Notes: generated from the sequence alone by a model not told the origin. 64,000 nt of DNA from Prunella strophiata (GCA_036583965.1 JAZBQD010000013.1:4132144-4196143), one strand, 5' to 3'; counted from the stretch's first letter, positions 43,891-55,640 are shown. Made by a program: numbers and translations.

Positions 43891-46415
43891 AAAACCAGAA
43901 AAACTGCAAATCTGGGGAACACCACCACAGAATTACCAGTCACCCACAGGACCCCCGCGATGCCCCCAATTCTCCATCCCGAGGGGAGGGGGCTGCGCTG
44001 CCCAGGACCCCAAGATCCGTTGGGACCGGCGGGATCTCAGCGCGTTTTTATTTCACTTTACAGCAGCTGCGATTAAAAACGACCCCCAAAAAGCCGGGAC
44101 CTGCCCGCCCCGAGCGGTGCCAGCGCAGGGGGGGAGCTCCACGGTGAAAACGAAGCGGCGAGCCCCGAGTGTGGCGGCGAGGCGACACTGGGGCATTTAT
44201 GCTGTCGCTGCTGTCCTTGCACAGCGAGCAGGGGCTGCCTGCGGGGTGTCCCCGCCAGGGCTGGCCGGGACCCCCCCCGGGAAGGGCTGGGGGTGTCCCC
44301 TGCCCGCCCGCAGAGCTCTTTGTCTGCCTCGTCCTCTCCCGCATCTCCCTCCGCCCCGCACATCCCCGCACGTCCCCGCACATCCCCGCACGTCCCCGCA
44401 TTCCTTCACGCGTGTGCGCGGCCCCTGCTCACACCCAAACCCCCAAATCCTCGCTGCCCGCCCTCCCCGGCTCGGAAGCACATCCCCGTGCCACGTTACA
44501 CACAAATCCAAGCCTTGCACACGCACGTTCCCCCTGCAACACCCAGCGCCGTGGCCCTGCCTTCTCTGACGTACTCCGGGGGAGCCGAGCCATCCCTCAG
44601 CCCCATCTTTTCATAGCAGGGGGTGAGGTTTTTCTCTCTCCGTGCAGAGCCCTTTCTGGGGGTGTCCTGGGACCGGGAATGGGGCTCGGGGTTCGGCCCA
44701 GATCGCTCCAGCAGCGCTTCCACAGCCCGAGAGAGGAGCCGGGGCAGAAGCGGCCGGTGCAGGGGCAGGGATGGGATAATTCCTCCATGGCCTCAGGGAT
44801 GGGAAAGCTGCACGGGACCTCTCTAACCTCATCAGCTGCCTAATGGGCAGTGCTGGGTGTGCTCCGACTGTCACTGTCACCTGGGCACAGGGCCACGCTG
44901 CTTTCTCCCTCCTGCATTCCCCTCTCCTCCCTTCCTGCTCCTTCTGCTGACGAGTCCTCACTGGAAATGCTCACCTGCCTCCCTCAATCGCAATCGGGAC
45001 CACGAAAACAGCTCCGCCTGCTCTGATTGAGGGGGGTCCCAATGATATCTGGGTATCTTGGGCTTCCCAGGGTGTCTGGAAGAGGATCCAGAAGCAGGGT
45101 ACTCTGTGGGGCTGTGCAGGGTTTAGAGGGGATCAGAGTCCCTGGGACTTGGGAAGCTGCTGGTTTCTTTCTTTCGTTTTTTTTTTTTTCTTTTAGTATT
45201 TCTGATAGGTTTTAAATTTTAATTTTTTTTAATAGCAAGAGAAATAAAATCAACAGCAGGAGAAGAACACAGGTTTAGCTTTCCCATTGGAAGTAACTCC
45301 TCACAAAGGGGGACAGGGATGGCCAAGGATCAGCCCAGCCTGGCTGAGTCCCAAGGCAGGGTCAGCCTTAACCCTTGCAGTGGCTGGGAGAGGACAAAAT
45401 CCCCTTGTCCCAAGCCCTGGGATGGATTGGACAACTGGAATAATGAGCATTCTAACAGTTGAGGACTTGCTGGGTGCTGTGCTGCTCTCCTGAATTCCCA
45501 CAAAGAAACGGGCAGCTCCCCATGGGGGCTCACTATCAGCACAAGGGACTTTGGCAGGGATTTTAGGGCAGGCTGATGCTAATTAAGAGAAGAGGAGGTA
45601 TCTGTGTGTGTGTATGTGAATGTGAAGGTGCTGCACACATTCTCTAAACCCTCACAAAGCACCCAAACCTTCCCCCTGACACCCCAACCCAGAGTGCTTC
45701 TCTCCACTCAGGGTTTGTGGGGCTGGGGGAGGGAGCCTGTTCCTCCTGTGCCCCGGGATCCCAAAGCAGCACAAAGAGCCCATTTTCCCTTGGCAGGGTC
45801 TGAACCTGAGCCTGCACCTGAAAGCTGGGGAGGTTAAACCCTGCAGAGGCAGGCTCAGGTCTTTGGCTCACAAATTCTTGGTACAACTTCTGCAGACTTC
45901 AGCAGGGACAGAGCAGGGAGCAGCCCCCAGCCCTGGCTCTGAATTTCTTCGTGTTGCTGCAAGAGGGACATTACCAGGGACAGCAGAAGGCTGCACCTCT
46001 GAACTCCTTGGGCACAGCTCCTCTCTTTGTTTTCCCTTCACACCCCCATCCCAAACCCTGTGCAAGCCTTGGGCTGCCTGCAAACCCCAGGCACCAACCC
46101 TGCAGTGGGCCTGCCACGATTCCTTTATAATTCTCCTTTTTTTTTTCCCCCTACAGAAACACAAGGGATAAACACAATAATTTCCAAGAAGCAAAAGCTT
46201 CCCTCTGGAGAGGCCAACAGGGACCTGCAGCAGAGTCCTGGTACAGTGTGGCAGTGACACTGATTCCATCTGACACCTGGGTGTCTCCAAAGCCATCACA
46301 TTGTGTGCTGCAAATGTATATTAACATTAGTATGCATTGGCACAATATGGATCCATTATTCCAAATGCTTATGAGAACTAGGTGCTGCCTAGGAGCAGCT
46401 GCTGCTTTTTAAGCC
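43891..46415. other. No gene seen; simple repeats only
   Basis: Contains a short 'ccccgcacatccccgcacgt'-type array (44355-44402), a T-run (45178-45192) and a TG-rich stretch (45600-45628). The remaining sequence changes from GC-rich to average composition. No exon, RNA gene or clear transposon was recognised. Confidence 0.45.
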
Positions 46416-46424
46416 TCAGAGCAT

Positions 46425-46640
46425 CAATAGATTCATGGATTTTAGGGCCAGAAGGGACCCCAGTGAGCCTGGAGTCTGACCTCCCACCGAGTGTGAGCTG
46501 GGGGTGATTTTTGCATCCTGCCCCACGACTTGTGGGCAGGCAGCAGCCTCCCCTGCCAGCTGAGGGGTGATGTCTCCCCCTGTAAATTTGTTCCCTTATT
46601 TTATCACTCTCCTGGTTAATCCTAAAAGGGCAGATTTTCA
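46425..46640 (-). mobile_element. Old CR1/non-LTR retroelement 3' fragment
   Basis: The plus strand shows 'gattcatggattttagggcc' then 'agaagggacc', 'agtctgacctcc' and a decayed body. This is the antisense of an old CR1-like 3' end found across sauropsids. Divergence is high. Family name uncertain. Confidence 0.55.
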
Positions 46641-47961
46641 TTTCAAAGCTCAGCTTGTGTAGGTCCAGCTTTCCACCTCTTGGATTGCCTCCTCTGTATA
46701 AGAAAACCCATTTTCCCTCTTTTGTTGGAGTAGCAGCGATGTTGGAGAAAAGAAAAAACAAAATCAATGTCCTGGAATGTTGTCTGGAAAAAGGATTGGT
46801 ACTTCTTAAGGGTGGAAATGGTACCTGGCAAGTGTTCAAATTTTGGGTGATTCTCTGACTGTAAGCACTTAAGCTTTAGTCTTTGTTTAAAAAAAAATAA
46901 ATCTGCATTTTGTAGAGAGGGGTGATGCTGGAGGACTTTGGGTTTATAGCACTTCCAGAAAATGAAAGAAAAGAGAGAATGAGAATCCACTAAATCAATG
47001 AAATAAAAAGAGCTGAGAGTTCTATATTATGGTCACAACAATTCCTCACATAAACACCTCCTGGGTGACAGCTGAGGATGGGTAATTATCATTCAAACCA
47101 CCTCTGATCCCCAAATCCCTGGCAAAACCTCGCTGAAGAGTGAGCCAGGATCAAATGCTGAGTTTGCCTTCCTGCAGGGGTTTGTGTCTTTTGTTTTCCC
47201 CTCTGCCCCTCATTTTGGGGACAGCAGCTCTGTCCCCCACTGCCCTCCCATCCTGAGGCCAGCAGATTGGTGGCTTCAAGCCCCAAAGCACAGAGGGTCC
47301 CCAGCCTTTCTGGAAATCACCACATGTGAGTCTCCATCCAACTTCATACTCAAATTTTAAAGCAGAAACCAGTTGAAATCAGATATTTCCCAGGGACATC
47401 ACCCTGTGCCTGCTGCTGAACACGTGGGAAAGGAATGATCAGTTGATGGGTTGGTTGAAAGGCATTATCCAAAGGAAAAATAGGAATAATTTGGTGATCT
47501 TCAGTTTGTCCCTCATGAGGAGGGAGTCACCTGAGAGCCATGGGAGAAGAGACAACCCCAGCACTGGGGTACCAGAAATCCAGAGAGCAGAGGGATGCAG
47601 GGCTGGGGGAGTGCCTCAGGGACTGGGATGGGGCTGAGCAGTGGCCTGGTGGCCACGAGGGCTCTGTCCTGTGCCCTCAGCTGGGGTAACTCCAGTTCCC
47701 TCCCCATGCAGGATGGAGAGCAGCCCTTGAGCATTCCCAGGGAAATGTCTTGGCTGACCTCTGGAGTTTTTTTGCCTCTTTTCTGAGGTTATGTGATGGC
47801 TTTGGCAGAGTTTCCAAACAGACAGTGAGGGACCAAACCCCATTTCATGCCTCCAGGTGAAGGTGGCAGAAGCAAGATTTAAGACAAACTGTGCTTCTTG
47901 CAAGCAGCTCTCTCTGGAACTCCTCACTGCAGGATTGAGAGGAAACTGGGCAAGCTCCTAG
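46641..47961. other. No gene seen
   Basis: Moderate-GC unique sequence without repeat arrays, exon-like frames or recognisable motifs. Confidence 0.4.
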
Positions 47962-48109
47962 GAGAGAAATTCCTGGAGGATGTTAAGAATGCTGAGCCCC
48001 AGGAGCAGCCCCAGGAGCTGTGATTTTGTCTCCTGGGAGCAGCAGCCTGAGGGATGTCCTCTCCTCCCTTGGCATGGGCCATTCCTCAGCCCTGGGGAGA
48101 TGGCTGCTG
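47962..48109 (+). repeat. Inverted repeat, left arm (148 bp)
   Basis: Its reverse complement occurs at 49,026-49,173 with a single mismatch (48008 versus 49127). The arm starts 'gagagaaattcctggaggat' and ends 'gggagatggctgctg'. The spacer is 916 bp. No transposon body, terminal repeats or gene is recognised in the arm. Confidence 0.95.
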
Positions 48110-48404
48110 TCCTCCAGCTCAGTGTTTTCTCCTGGTCTGAGAAAGTGAGGATCAGCTGTGCTCCTGGGAAGGATGACTCCAGCATAACTCCTCCCACCCC
48201 ACCTGGCATGAGCAGCTTCCTTCTCAGCTGCTCAGCTGAATCCTGGTTTGCCTTTTCTCTTCCACTGCTGGGTTCATGTGGGAGCAGGCACATCCCTCAC
48301 CTCTCCCAGGCTCTGACAATGAGGAGAGGAAATGAAACAAGATTATTTAGAATTTTTTTTTTCTCCTCTGACGAGATGTTTCATGTAGGAAACACTTTCA
48401 AAGA

Positions 48405-48560
48405 AGAAGGATGAATCATACAACCACAGAAATTAGAGATGGAAAAGACCTTTTAGGTCACCCAGTCCATTTTCCTGTGAATGCAGAGAAGCTTCTGAGT
48501 ACAGTTAGATTTTTTTTTCAAGGACTTTGTCCAGTCTAAACCAAATTTAGCAAGAAAGCT
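48405..48560 (-). mobile_element. CR1-type fragment inside the inverted-repeat spacer
   Basis: The plus strand reads 'gaatcatacaaccacagaaa', 'gatggaaaagacctttta', 'ggtcacccagtcca', matching the antisense of a CR1-like 3' tail. The remainder is decayed. Confidence 0.6.
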
Positions 48561-48892
48561 TCAACTGAAATCCATTCCAAAGCAGCTGCAGCTGGAAGAG
48601 GGATGGACATGCAGCTGAGTGTCATTTGAATGCTCTGAAACTTTCGAGGGAAGCTCTTTCCTGAGGAGAAGTTGCAGAGCTGGGTGCCTGGAGCTCCCAG
48701 CAGGTCTTTGGCAGCTCAGCTGGCTGGAAATCAGCTCCTTCCCACCCCTCAGAGCCGTGGGGGATTGCAGGGGGGGATTGCAGTGGCCTGAGAGCAAGGG
48801 AGGGGCTGTGGGAGTGTGGTACAGGGTGGTGGGCAGAGATCTGCTGTGCCCACCGTGGGTGGGAAGCCCAGAGCCCAGGCTGGGCACAGAGT

Positions 48893-49025
48893 CACAGGAT
48901 GGGGCAGGCTGGAAGGGACCACACTCAGGTCACCTTGTCCAAGCTCTCTGCTCCAGCAGGGTCATCCCAGAGCACAGGATTGTGTCCAGATGGTTCTGGA
49001 CTATCCAGATGGTTCTGGAATATGG
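48893..49025 (-). mobile_element. CR1 fragment, first piece (interrupted)
   Basis: The plus strand contains 'gtcacaggatggggcaggct', 'ggaagggaccaca', 'caagctctctgctccagcag', 'ggtcatcccagagcacagga' and 'cagatggttctgga', in antisense CR1 order. It stops at 49025 where the 148-bp arm begins; the expected continuation resumes at 49174. Confidence 0.75.
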
Positions 49026-49173
49026 CAGCAGCCATCTCCCCAGGGCTGAGGAATGGCCCATGCCAAGGGAGGAGAGGACATCCCTCAGGCTGCTGCTCCC
49101 AGGAGACAAAATCACAGCTCCTGGGGATGCTCCTGGGGCTCAGCATTCTTAACATCCTCCAGGAATTTCTCTC
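49026..49173 (-). repeat. Inverted repeat, right arm (148 bp), inserted in CR1
   Basis: Reverse complement of 47,962-48,109 at 147 of 148 positions. It lies exactly between two CR1 pieces that are normally adjacent, so this arm appears to be the newcomer. Confidence 0.9.
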
Positions 49174-49330
49174 TTGGAGGGGAGACTCCCCAGCCTCCCT
49201 GGGCAACCCGTTCCAGTGCTTGCTCACAAGAAAGATTCTCTTCCTCATGTTCAGGAACTTCCTGGGCATCAGTCCCTGCCCGTTCCTCTTGCCTGGCATT
49301 TCCAAGAGGAGCCTGGTCCGTGCTCAGCCC
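49174..49330 (-). mobile_element. CR1 fragment, second piece
   Basis: 'ggagactccccagcctccct', 'gggcaacccgttccagtgct', 'ttcctcatgttcagg' and 'ctgcccgttcctcttgcctg' follow the antisense CR1 order and continue the piece ending at 49025. Confidence 0.75.
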
Positions 49331-50035
49331 CTCCCCGCAGATTTTTACCTGCTCCTCCCTCTCGCTCTGCCCTCCTCGGGGCTCTGTGCAATCCATGCTA
49401 GGAATGGCAAGGCAGCCATTCCCACCCCAGGCTCTGAATTCAGTATCCCAGGCCACCTCCTGAGCCGCGGAAAACCTCCCTGGAGGTCAAACTACAATTA
49501 ACTAACAATGCAGGCGGAATTAAAAGGGAACAGATCCGCTCAGACATTTCAGCTCCGACACACACAGCCCGAGGCTGAGAGCTCCCAGCCAGCTCCTCCT
49601 CGCTGCCAGCCACGCGGGGACAGCTGCGCCCCGTCCCGGCTCCACGGGGAGCTCCTTCCTCCTTCCCAGGGAAAGAAGAGGGTGCCGGAGAAGCGGGGAA
49701 AGGGAGGTGAAATCATGATGATGTTGGTGTTCAAAGGACAAAGCAAACAGCAAATCCCAGCCCGGGGATTTGCTGTCGAATACAGAATTTTGGCCGGGTG
49801 AACTTTCCCTCGGCGACTGTGTAAATCCTTATATTTACCTTTTTTTTGGGGTCGTTTTCAAAAGACGCCTTGCCTCTGAGCATGGCACGCGGGCAGGGAG
49901 GGCCTTTCTAATTAACCCAGGAGGGAGAGCATCCCTCTCGCCTGCTCTGACCCTGCAGCGTTAGGGAAGGAGCAGAGCTCCCCTAGAAACGGCTCCTTAA
50001 TCCGCCTCCCCAAAATCCCCGACCCCTGATCCGCA
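49331..50035. other. No gene seen
   Basis: Mixed-composition sequence with no recognisable exon. Its final part (49,700-50,035) is unique-looking and may belong to the next candidate element. Confidence 0.4.
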
Positions 50036-50235
50036 CGGAGACAACCATTTTAAAGAGACGGTGTCACCGTGTGCCACCTCCTTCTCATAAGTGGTCACCT
50101 GCCAGCTTCGACTGAAGGCGTAATTACCATCCTCGAGGCCTGATCCATCTTATTCCCCTTGAAGTCGATGAGGAAACCTCCCCGACTCTGCTGGAAGCGG
50201 TGTTAAGATTCCTTTCCCCCCTCCCCATCTCTTTT
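50036..50235. promoter_or_regulatory. Candidate regulatory element
   Basis: Complex unique block: 'aaccattttaaagagacggt', 'tctcataagtggtcacctgc', 'gaaggcgtaattaccatcct', 'gtgttaagattcc'. Includes a TAATTA core and an E-box-like CACCTG. Inferred from composition in the LHX5 flank. Confidence 0.35.
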
Positions 50236-50374
50236 CCCAGGATTTATCTCCTTGTGAGGCTGCAGGATCTCCCCGGCACCGAGGCTGGAGCGGCCGGGGA
50301 TGGAGGGATCTGCAGGGAGGCAGTGCCTCGGGGAGGGAGCGGCTGAGAGGGGGAGAGAAAGAAGAGCAAACACA

Positions 50375-50570
50375 GGTCCATTAATCCGCAGTTAGTCTGC
50401 CTTTTTTGTTAGGAAGATGAACTTGATGAGTTAATTAAGCCACAGCCTGTAAAACCAGTTTATTTGCATAGCAAACTCCTGGGCCAGTGTGCTGTGAGCG
50501 GGCATAGACGTGCAGACAATTCCGGGGAAATTACAGCCTCATTAATATGCTAATCTGGTTGCAGGCCTGG
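50375..50570. promoter_or_regulatory. Candidate regulatory element with POU/homeodomain cores
   Basis: Contains 'tgatgagttaattaagccac', 'cagtttatttgcatagcaaa' and 'cctcattaatatgctaatct', that is TTAATTAA, ATTTGCAT and two ATTA/TAAT clusters within 180 bases. It lies just before the assembly gap. Confidence 0.45.
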
Positions 50571-50754
50571 AACGAGTTTTGGGTTTTGGGGGGGGGGGGG
50601 TCGGGGTTGCTTAGCAACCCTTTCCTCCAGGTAACCCTTCTCTTCCTCGCCCTTGATATCCCCCGAGGACCGCCCGGGCAGCGCGGCGAGCGCAGCGAGC
50701 GCAGCGAGAGGCAGGCGGGGGTTTGCCCTGGCACAGCATCCATGCCCGCACCCC

Positions 50755-51254
50755 NNNNNNNNNNNNNNNNNNNNNNNNNNNNNNNNNNNNNNNNNNNNNN
50801 NNNNNNNNNNNNNNNNNNNNNNNNNNNNNNNNNNNNNNNNNNNNNNNNNNNNNNNNNNNNNNNNNNNNNNNNNNNNNNNNNNNNNNNNNNNNNNNNNNNN
50901 NNNNNNNNNNNNNNNNNNNNNNNNNNNNNNNNNNNNNNNNNNNNNNNNNNNNNNNNNNNNNNNNNNNNNNNNNNNNNNNNNNNNNNNNNNNNNNNNNNNN
51001 NNNNNNNNNNNNNNNNNNNNNNNNNNNNNNNNNNNNNNNNNNNNNNNNNNNNNNNNNNNNNNNNNNNNNNNNNNNNNNNNNNNNNNNNNNNNNNNNNNNN
51101 NNNNNNNNNNNNNNNNNNNNNNNNNNNNNNNNNNNNNNNNNNNNNNNNNNNNNNNNNNNNNNNNNNNNNNNNNNNNNNNNNNNNNNNNNNNNNNNNNNNN
51201 NNNNNNNNNNNNNNNNNNNNNNNNNNNNNNNNNNNNNNNNNNNNNNNNNNNNNN
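50755..51254. other. Assembly gap (500 N)
   Basis: Exactly 500 N, a conventional placeholder, so the true size is unknown. GC-rich sequence with GCGAGCGCA repeats lies on the left and an LTR-like repeat on the right. Open frames crossing the Ns are meaningless. Confidence 1.
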
Positions 51255-51560
51255 GGAATAATGAGCATTGACTCCATGATTGCAGAAGGCTGATTAATTG
51301 CTCTATTGTTACTACACTATATTATATTATTGTGAAAAAAAAACCAAAAAAATCACCTTTGTCAGACAGGTAGGACACAGCTTTGACCTCATTGGTCAAT
51401 CCATCCAGAGTCCAATTAAGAAATCACCTTTGGTAAAATCTCCACAACACATTCCACGTGTGCACAACAACAGGTGCAGCAAGTGGAGACAAGAATTGGT
51501 TTAATTCTTTTCTCTGAGTTTTCTCAGGAAAATCCTGGGAGAGAGCCATGTCTCACCCTT
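51255..51560 (-). mobile_element. LTR-like retroelement fragment at the gap edge
   Basis: AT-rich sequence starting 'ggaataatgagcattgactc' and 'catgattgcagaaggctgat', with 'attgctctattgttactaca' and 'attccacgtgtgcacaacaa'. I recognise this as a common avian (passerine-type) LTR end, read in antisense. The gap removes the other end. No coding part is present. Confidence 0.5.
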
Positions 51561-52287
51561 CAGAGGATATGTGATTACCACAGCCCAAGCCAGCACTCAT
51601 TTCACTCCCCACCATCCCAACAGCAGCTCAGGTCACCAGCAGAGCACCCAGCTCTTTCATTTTCCTGGGAATACCCACACCACAAACCACCTTCCATCCT
51701 GGGAATAAGGAGCTGTTGCTGTGGCTGTTTCCCCAGGGTGGTGCTCCCTTGGGAAGGCTCCATTTAAACCCAGCAGAGAATCCACACCCCTGGTGGATTT
51801 GTTCTTCCCATGGGGGTTTCCTCCATCCCTGGGAAAAGGGAAGCTGGGTTTCATCTCAGCTGGATCATTACAATTTCTGACTTTTCTCTTTTTTTTTTTT
51901 TTTTTTTTTTATTTTTCCCCTAGATATATTAGGCCTTGGGAAAAAGAATAAAAAAATGCAGCCTTTGGTTGCTGCCTGTATTTTCTAGACACAGTGCCCT
52001 GACATTGAGAGCAAACAGTTATTAAATAAATGCATTGTTAGGCATGCTTTTAGTCCTGACACCTCTGGTAAATCTGCATTTATTATTTAGTGAATTAAGT
52101 GGTTTTAAATCAAGTTATAATCGGTGGGTGCCCTTGTGCTGGGTATTTTATATCCTCCTGTGCTTGCTTTGTTTGCAATTTCTGCATTATTTCTTTAGGT
52201 GTATTATATCTTTTCCTTGAAATAGCATCACACACCACTCATGTGGGTCCCCAGGAATGCTCCTGCCATTAACAGTTTGATGTCCAA

Positions 52288-52323
<36 letters not shown>

Positions 52324-53100
52324 TCTCCCTTCCTGTCCAGGTATATCCCATGAAAAGAGAGCTTTGTAAAATCCTCTCTATTGCTCAATTTCATTGTGGG
52401 CTCACAGCTTGGAAAGGTTTTCCTGCTTTTTTTTGACAGAGGATGCTCAGGGATGCTCATGGACCCCAGGGCTCGTGATGCAAGGGGAGGTGACACCTGG
52501 CATCAGCCAGGCTGAGCCTGACCTCAGCAGCCCTTTGGGTCTCTCACTCTGCTTTTCTTCTGTTGAGAAGGAGCTGGGGAGCAGAAGCTGAGTGAGGACT
52601 GGGTCACCTCAAGCTCAGGGTGCTGTTTTGGCCACCTCAGCAGCACCACAAAGGCCATCAGATCTGTCACCCTGCCCATGTATGAGGTCTCTCCTGCCTC
52701 CTCCCTCCTTGGGCTGGAGGTCTTCTTCTCTCCCACGTGCCCAGCAGTGATGTGGCTTCCCAAGGAAGGGGCCACTCCTCCTGGAGGGCTCTGTCCCCTC
52801 CAAGCCTGTCCCCCTCCACTGTCCCCCCTCCTGCCCAGTGTCCCTGGGAAATGCCAAGTTCAGGAGGAAAGAGCTCCCAGCAGCTCTGTGCTCCTTCCAT
52901 CCCATCCCTCCCCAGGCTGCAGCCACCCCTCGTGTCCCATCCCTGTGTCCCACACCCTGAGATCCTCCCCACTTCAGGCTGGAGCAGCACTTGCAGCACC
53001 AGCTCCTGCCCAGAGGTGCCCTGCAGCCAGAGCTGGGCCAGGCACTGCAGCTCCTGCCATGGCCCTTCCAGCCTGAGAGCACAGGGCACCCACCTCTCCA
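51561..53100. other. No gene seen; simple repeats
   Basis: Includes a poly-T run (51888-51910), AT-rich sequence 51,940-52,240 and a (CCCTGT)n hexamer array (52287-52326). The part after 52,400 is average CT-rich sequence without exon support. Confidence 0.45.
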
Positions 53101-53114
53101 GGCTGTGGGGTGGT

Positions 53115-53515
53115 CATCTCTCCATGGCATGGTCATCTCCAGCTCCCCAGCATGTTGTCATGTCCATCTCTCCATGACATGGTGACCTCCATATCTGTAT
53201 GGTGTGGTCACTCCCCAATTCTCCATGGTGTGGTCACCTCCATCTCTCCATGGTGTGGTCACCTCCATCTCTCCATGGTGTGGTCACCTCCATCTCTCCA
53301 TGGTGTGGTCACCTCCATCTCTCCATGGTGTGGTCACCTCCATCATTCCATGGGGGTCACTTCCATTCTCAAAGGTGTTGTCCCTCCATCTTCTCCATTG
53401 TTGTGGCCACCCCCATCTCTCCATGGTGTGGTCATCTCCATCTCTCCATGGTGTGGTACCTCCATCTCTCCATGGTGTGGTCACCTCCCTTTTCCATGGT
53501 GTGGTCACCTCCATG
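53115..53515. repeat. 25-bp minisatellite
   Basis: Unit 'ctccatctctccatggtgtg' plus 'gtcac', regular at 25 bases (starts at 53221, 53246, 53271), with degenerate copies on both sides and about 15 copies in all. Open frames of 136-197 residues here are repeat read-through. Confidence 0.92.
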
Positions 53516-54098
53516 TCCCCACGGCCTCCTCTGGCCTGGAATGGTCAGGACAGAGCCTGGACACATCACCCAGCATGGCACCACCCTCTGTGCCCAGGAT
53601 CAGGTGTAAGAATCATCTCACCCAACTTTTTGGTGTCCTTAGTGAGCTACCAAACCCTGACCTAGCTGAGCTGCTTCATAACCCCACCTGTGACATTGCT
53701 TGACTCATAAATGTGCAGAGGAAAGGCCTTGCCCCAAACCCCACCATTTTCCAGGGTGATTTCCCACCAGCCTAGCAGGAAACCCTGCCCTCCCTCCCCT
53801 CCTGGGCCCTGCCATTGCCCAGGTGCTGCTCTTGTCCCCTCTGTCACACCTTGGTCCCGGTGCCCACACACTGCCCCTCCTCATCCCACCCTGGGGTTGC
53901 TGCATCCCATCCTCCCCCCACGACCTCCCTCCCCCCTGTCCCCCTCTGAGCCTGTTTTCCCATTTATCTCCTTTGCCTGGTGAATATACATAAATATGAG
54001 CAACTGTGTCTGCCAGTGACCTTACCTGCCCTGACTAAATTCATGTAGTGTCTGTGAAGATAATTCGAAAGCCATAAGAAGATAATAAAAAAGGAAAG

Positions 54099-54134
<36 letters not shown>

Positions 54135-55425
54135 AGCATTGTGGTTTGTATTCTCTTATCTAACCTTCTGCAGGCCCCGGGTGGGAGTGCAGTCCCTTGC
54201 TGTTTAAAGGGATGCTGCACTTGGGAACTGCACGAGGCAGCTGCTCACAGGGACAGGGATGGCACAGCCACGGGTGCCACCAGAGACAGGGCTGCTCAGC
54301 TCCTTTTCCTCTCTGCTGTGCTCATGGTGTCCCTCTGGGTGGGGAGGGGAAATCCTACTGCCAGCAAAACCCCCCCCAGGAATATCAGCCTGGCCTGGTC
54401 CTCCCCCCCTACCCAAATCTAAGGGGACATCCCAGCAGGGAAAGCAGAAAATACATGTAGGACCCCAGCACGAGCAGCTGTTGCAAAGATCGAAGCTTGG
54501 AAAGGGAAGAAGCACATCTCTGGGTGTGATTTTTATGGGATTTTTCATCTGAAAACCCCACTGCAGCTGGAGGCAGGAGAGGGCATTGATTGCAGGGACG
54601 GGGGAATTATCGCTGGCATCATCACCATGGTGTCCCCTCGGAGCAGAAGGGTTTGTCAGACAGACCCGAGCCAAAATGATCCCAGGGAGCAAAACACAGC
54701 AATGGGACCCCGAGGAGATAGAGCAGCAGGCTGGGGAGAGGAATCCTGAGATCTCCCCAGCTCCAAGGAATGCTGCAATCCCTCAAATTGCTTCCCCATG
54801 GAATGAAAGCTCTGCTGTCCGTGCTGGGCCTGGCTGTGCCCATCCTGCCCTGCCCTTGAAGGCACGAGGCTCACATCAAAACCAACCCCAAATCCCTCAG
54901 AGCTTTGCCCAAAACCACTTTGGGTTTTTTCCCCCTGAGCTTTGTGGCTTTGCTCTGCTGGGATCTAAGCGTGATAAGCCAAACCATCACAGAGCTGGGA
55001 ATAAAAAGCTTTGGAAGAAACAAAAAAAAAAAAAAAAAAAAACTCCTTCAATGTGCAAATAAAATTTGTGGTTAATGGGGTCACCACAGCTCTGGGTCTT
55101 GGTCTGGCAGGCCTCAGCCCTCAGGAGCAGAGGGATGCTTGCAGGTGCTCACCCTTTATGGCTCAGGCCACGATGCTGAAGCATCCAGAGCTCCTTGGGT
55201 GAAGGGACATTTCTCCCTTGCCTCCGAGCTGCTGCTGCAAACCCCAGTTCCCAGAGGAAGAGAACACAGAGCTCCCCCTCCTCGCCAGAGCAGCAGGTAG
55301 GACCTGAGAGAGCAGATCCTGATGGGAAAGGGACAGGGCCAGCCCCAGGCAGGGGATGAGGGACACCCACACGGGGACAGGGGCACATCCCCCGTCCCCG
55401 CGCCCACCCCCGGACACGGCGGGGC
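53516..55425. other. No gene seen
   Basis: Contains a poly-A run of about 30 (54101-54130) and another near 55021-55040, AT-rich sequence at 53,985-54,130 and otherwise average unique sequence. No exon or transposon body was recognised. Confidence 0.4.
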
Positions 55426-55429
55426 CTTT

Positions 55430-55640
55430 CTGCCGCCTTTGTTCGGCAGCTCCGGAGCGGCGGCGCCACAAAGGCGGAGGTGAAAGGGGTTAATTCGGGG
55501 GACAGAGGTAGGATGTGAAGATGCAGAGCGGGACAATGGGCCGCCTTCCTCTTTTGTCAGCGCGGCCATTGTGCCGCGTGTGAAAAATGAAATCTGTTTC
55601 ATTTTCCTCCCAGATGCGATCGGGCGCCTCTATTTAGAAG
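55430..55640. promoter_or_regulatory. Candidate enhancer with clustered SOX-type sites
   Basis: Five SOX-like cores in about 140 bases: CCTTTGTT (55436), CACAAAGG (55467), ACAATGGG (55533), CTTTTGTC (55551) and CCATTGTG (55566). 'ggttaattcgg' lies between them and 'gaaatctgtttcatttt' after. Unique, CpG-containing sequence. Confidence 0.5.

Noticed and set aside
42468..44147. 559-residue plus-strand open frame
   Set aside because: It is a Gly/Arg/Pro-rich reading of GC-rich DNA that then becomes a Phe/Ser/Leu reading of the pyrimidine tract. Composition changes exactly with the DNA tract.
37239..50754. LHX5 antisense or divergent lncRNA
   Set aside because: Such a transcript exists in human, but I see no exon structure here that I could defend from sequence alone.
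50531..51293. Open frames spanning the N run
   Set aside because: Ns have no stops; the frames are artificial.
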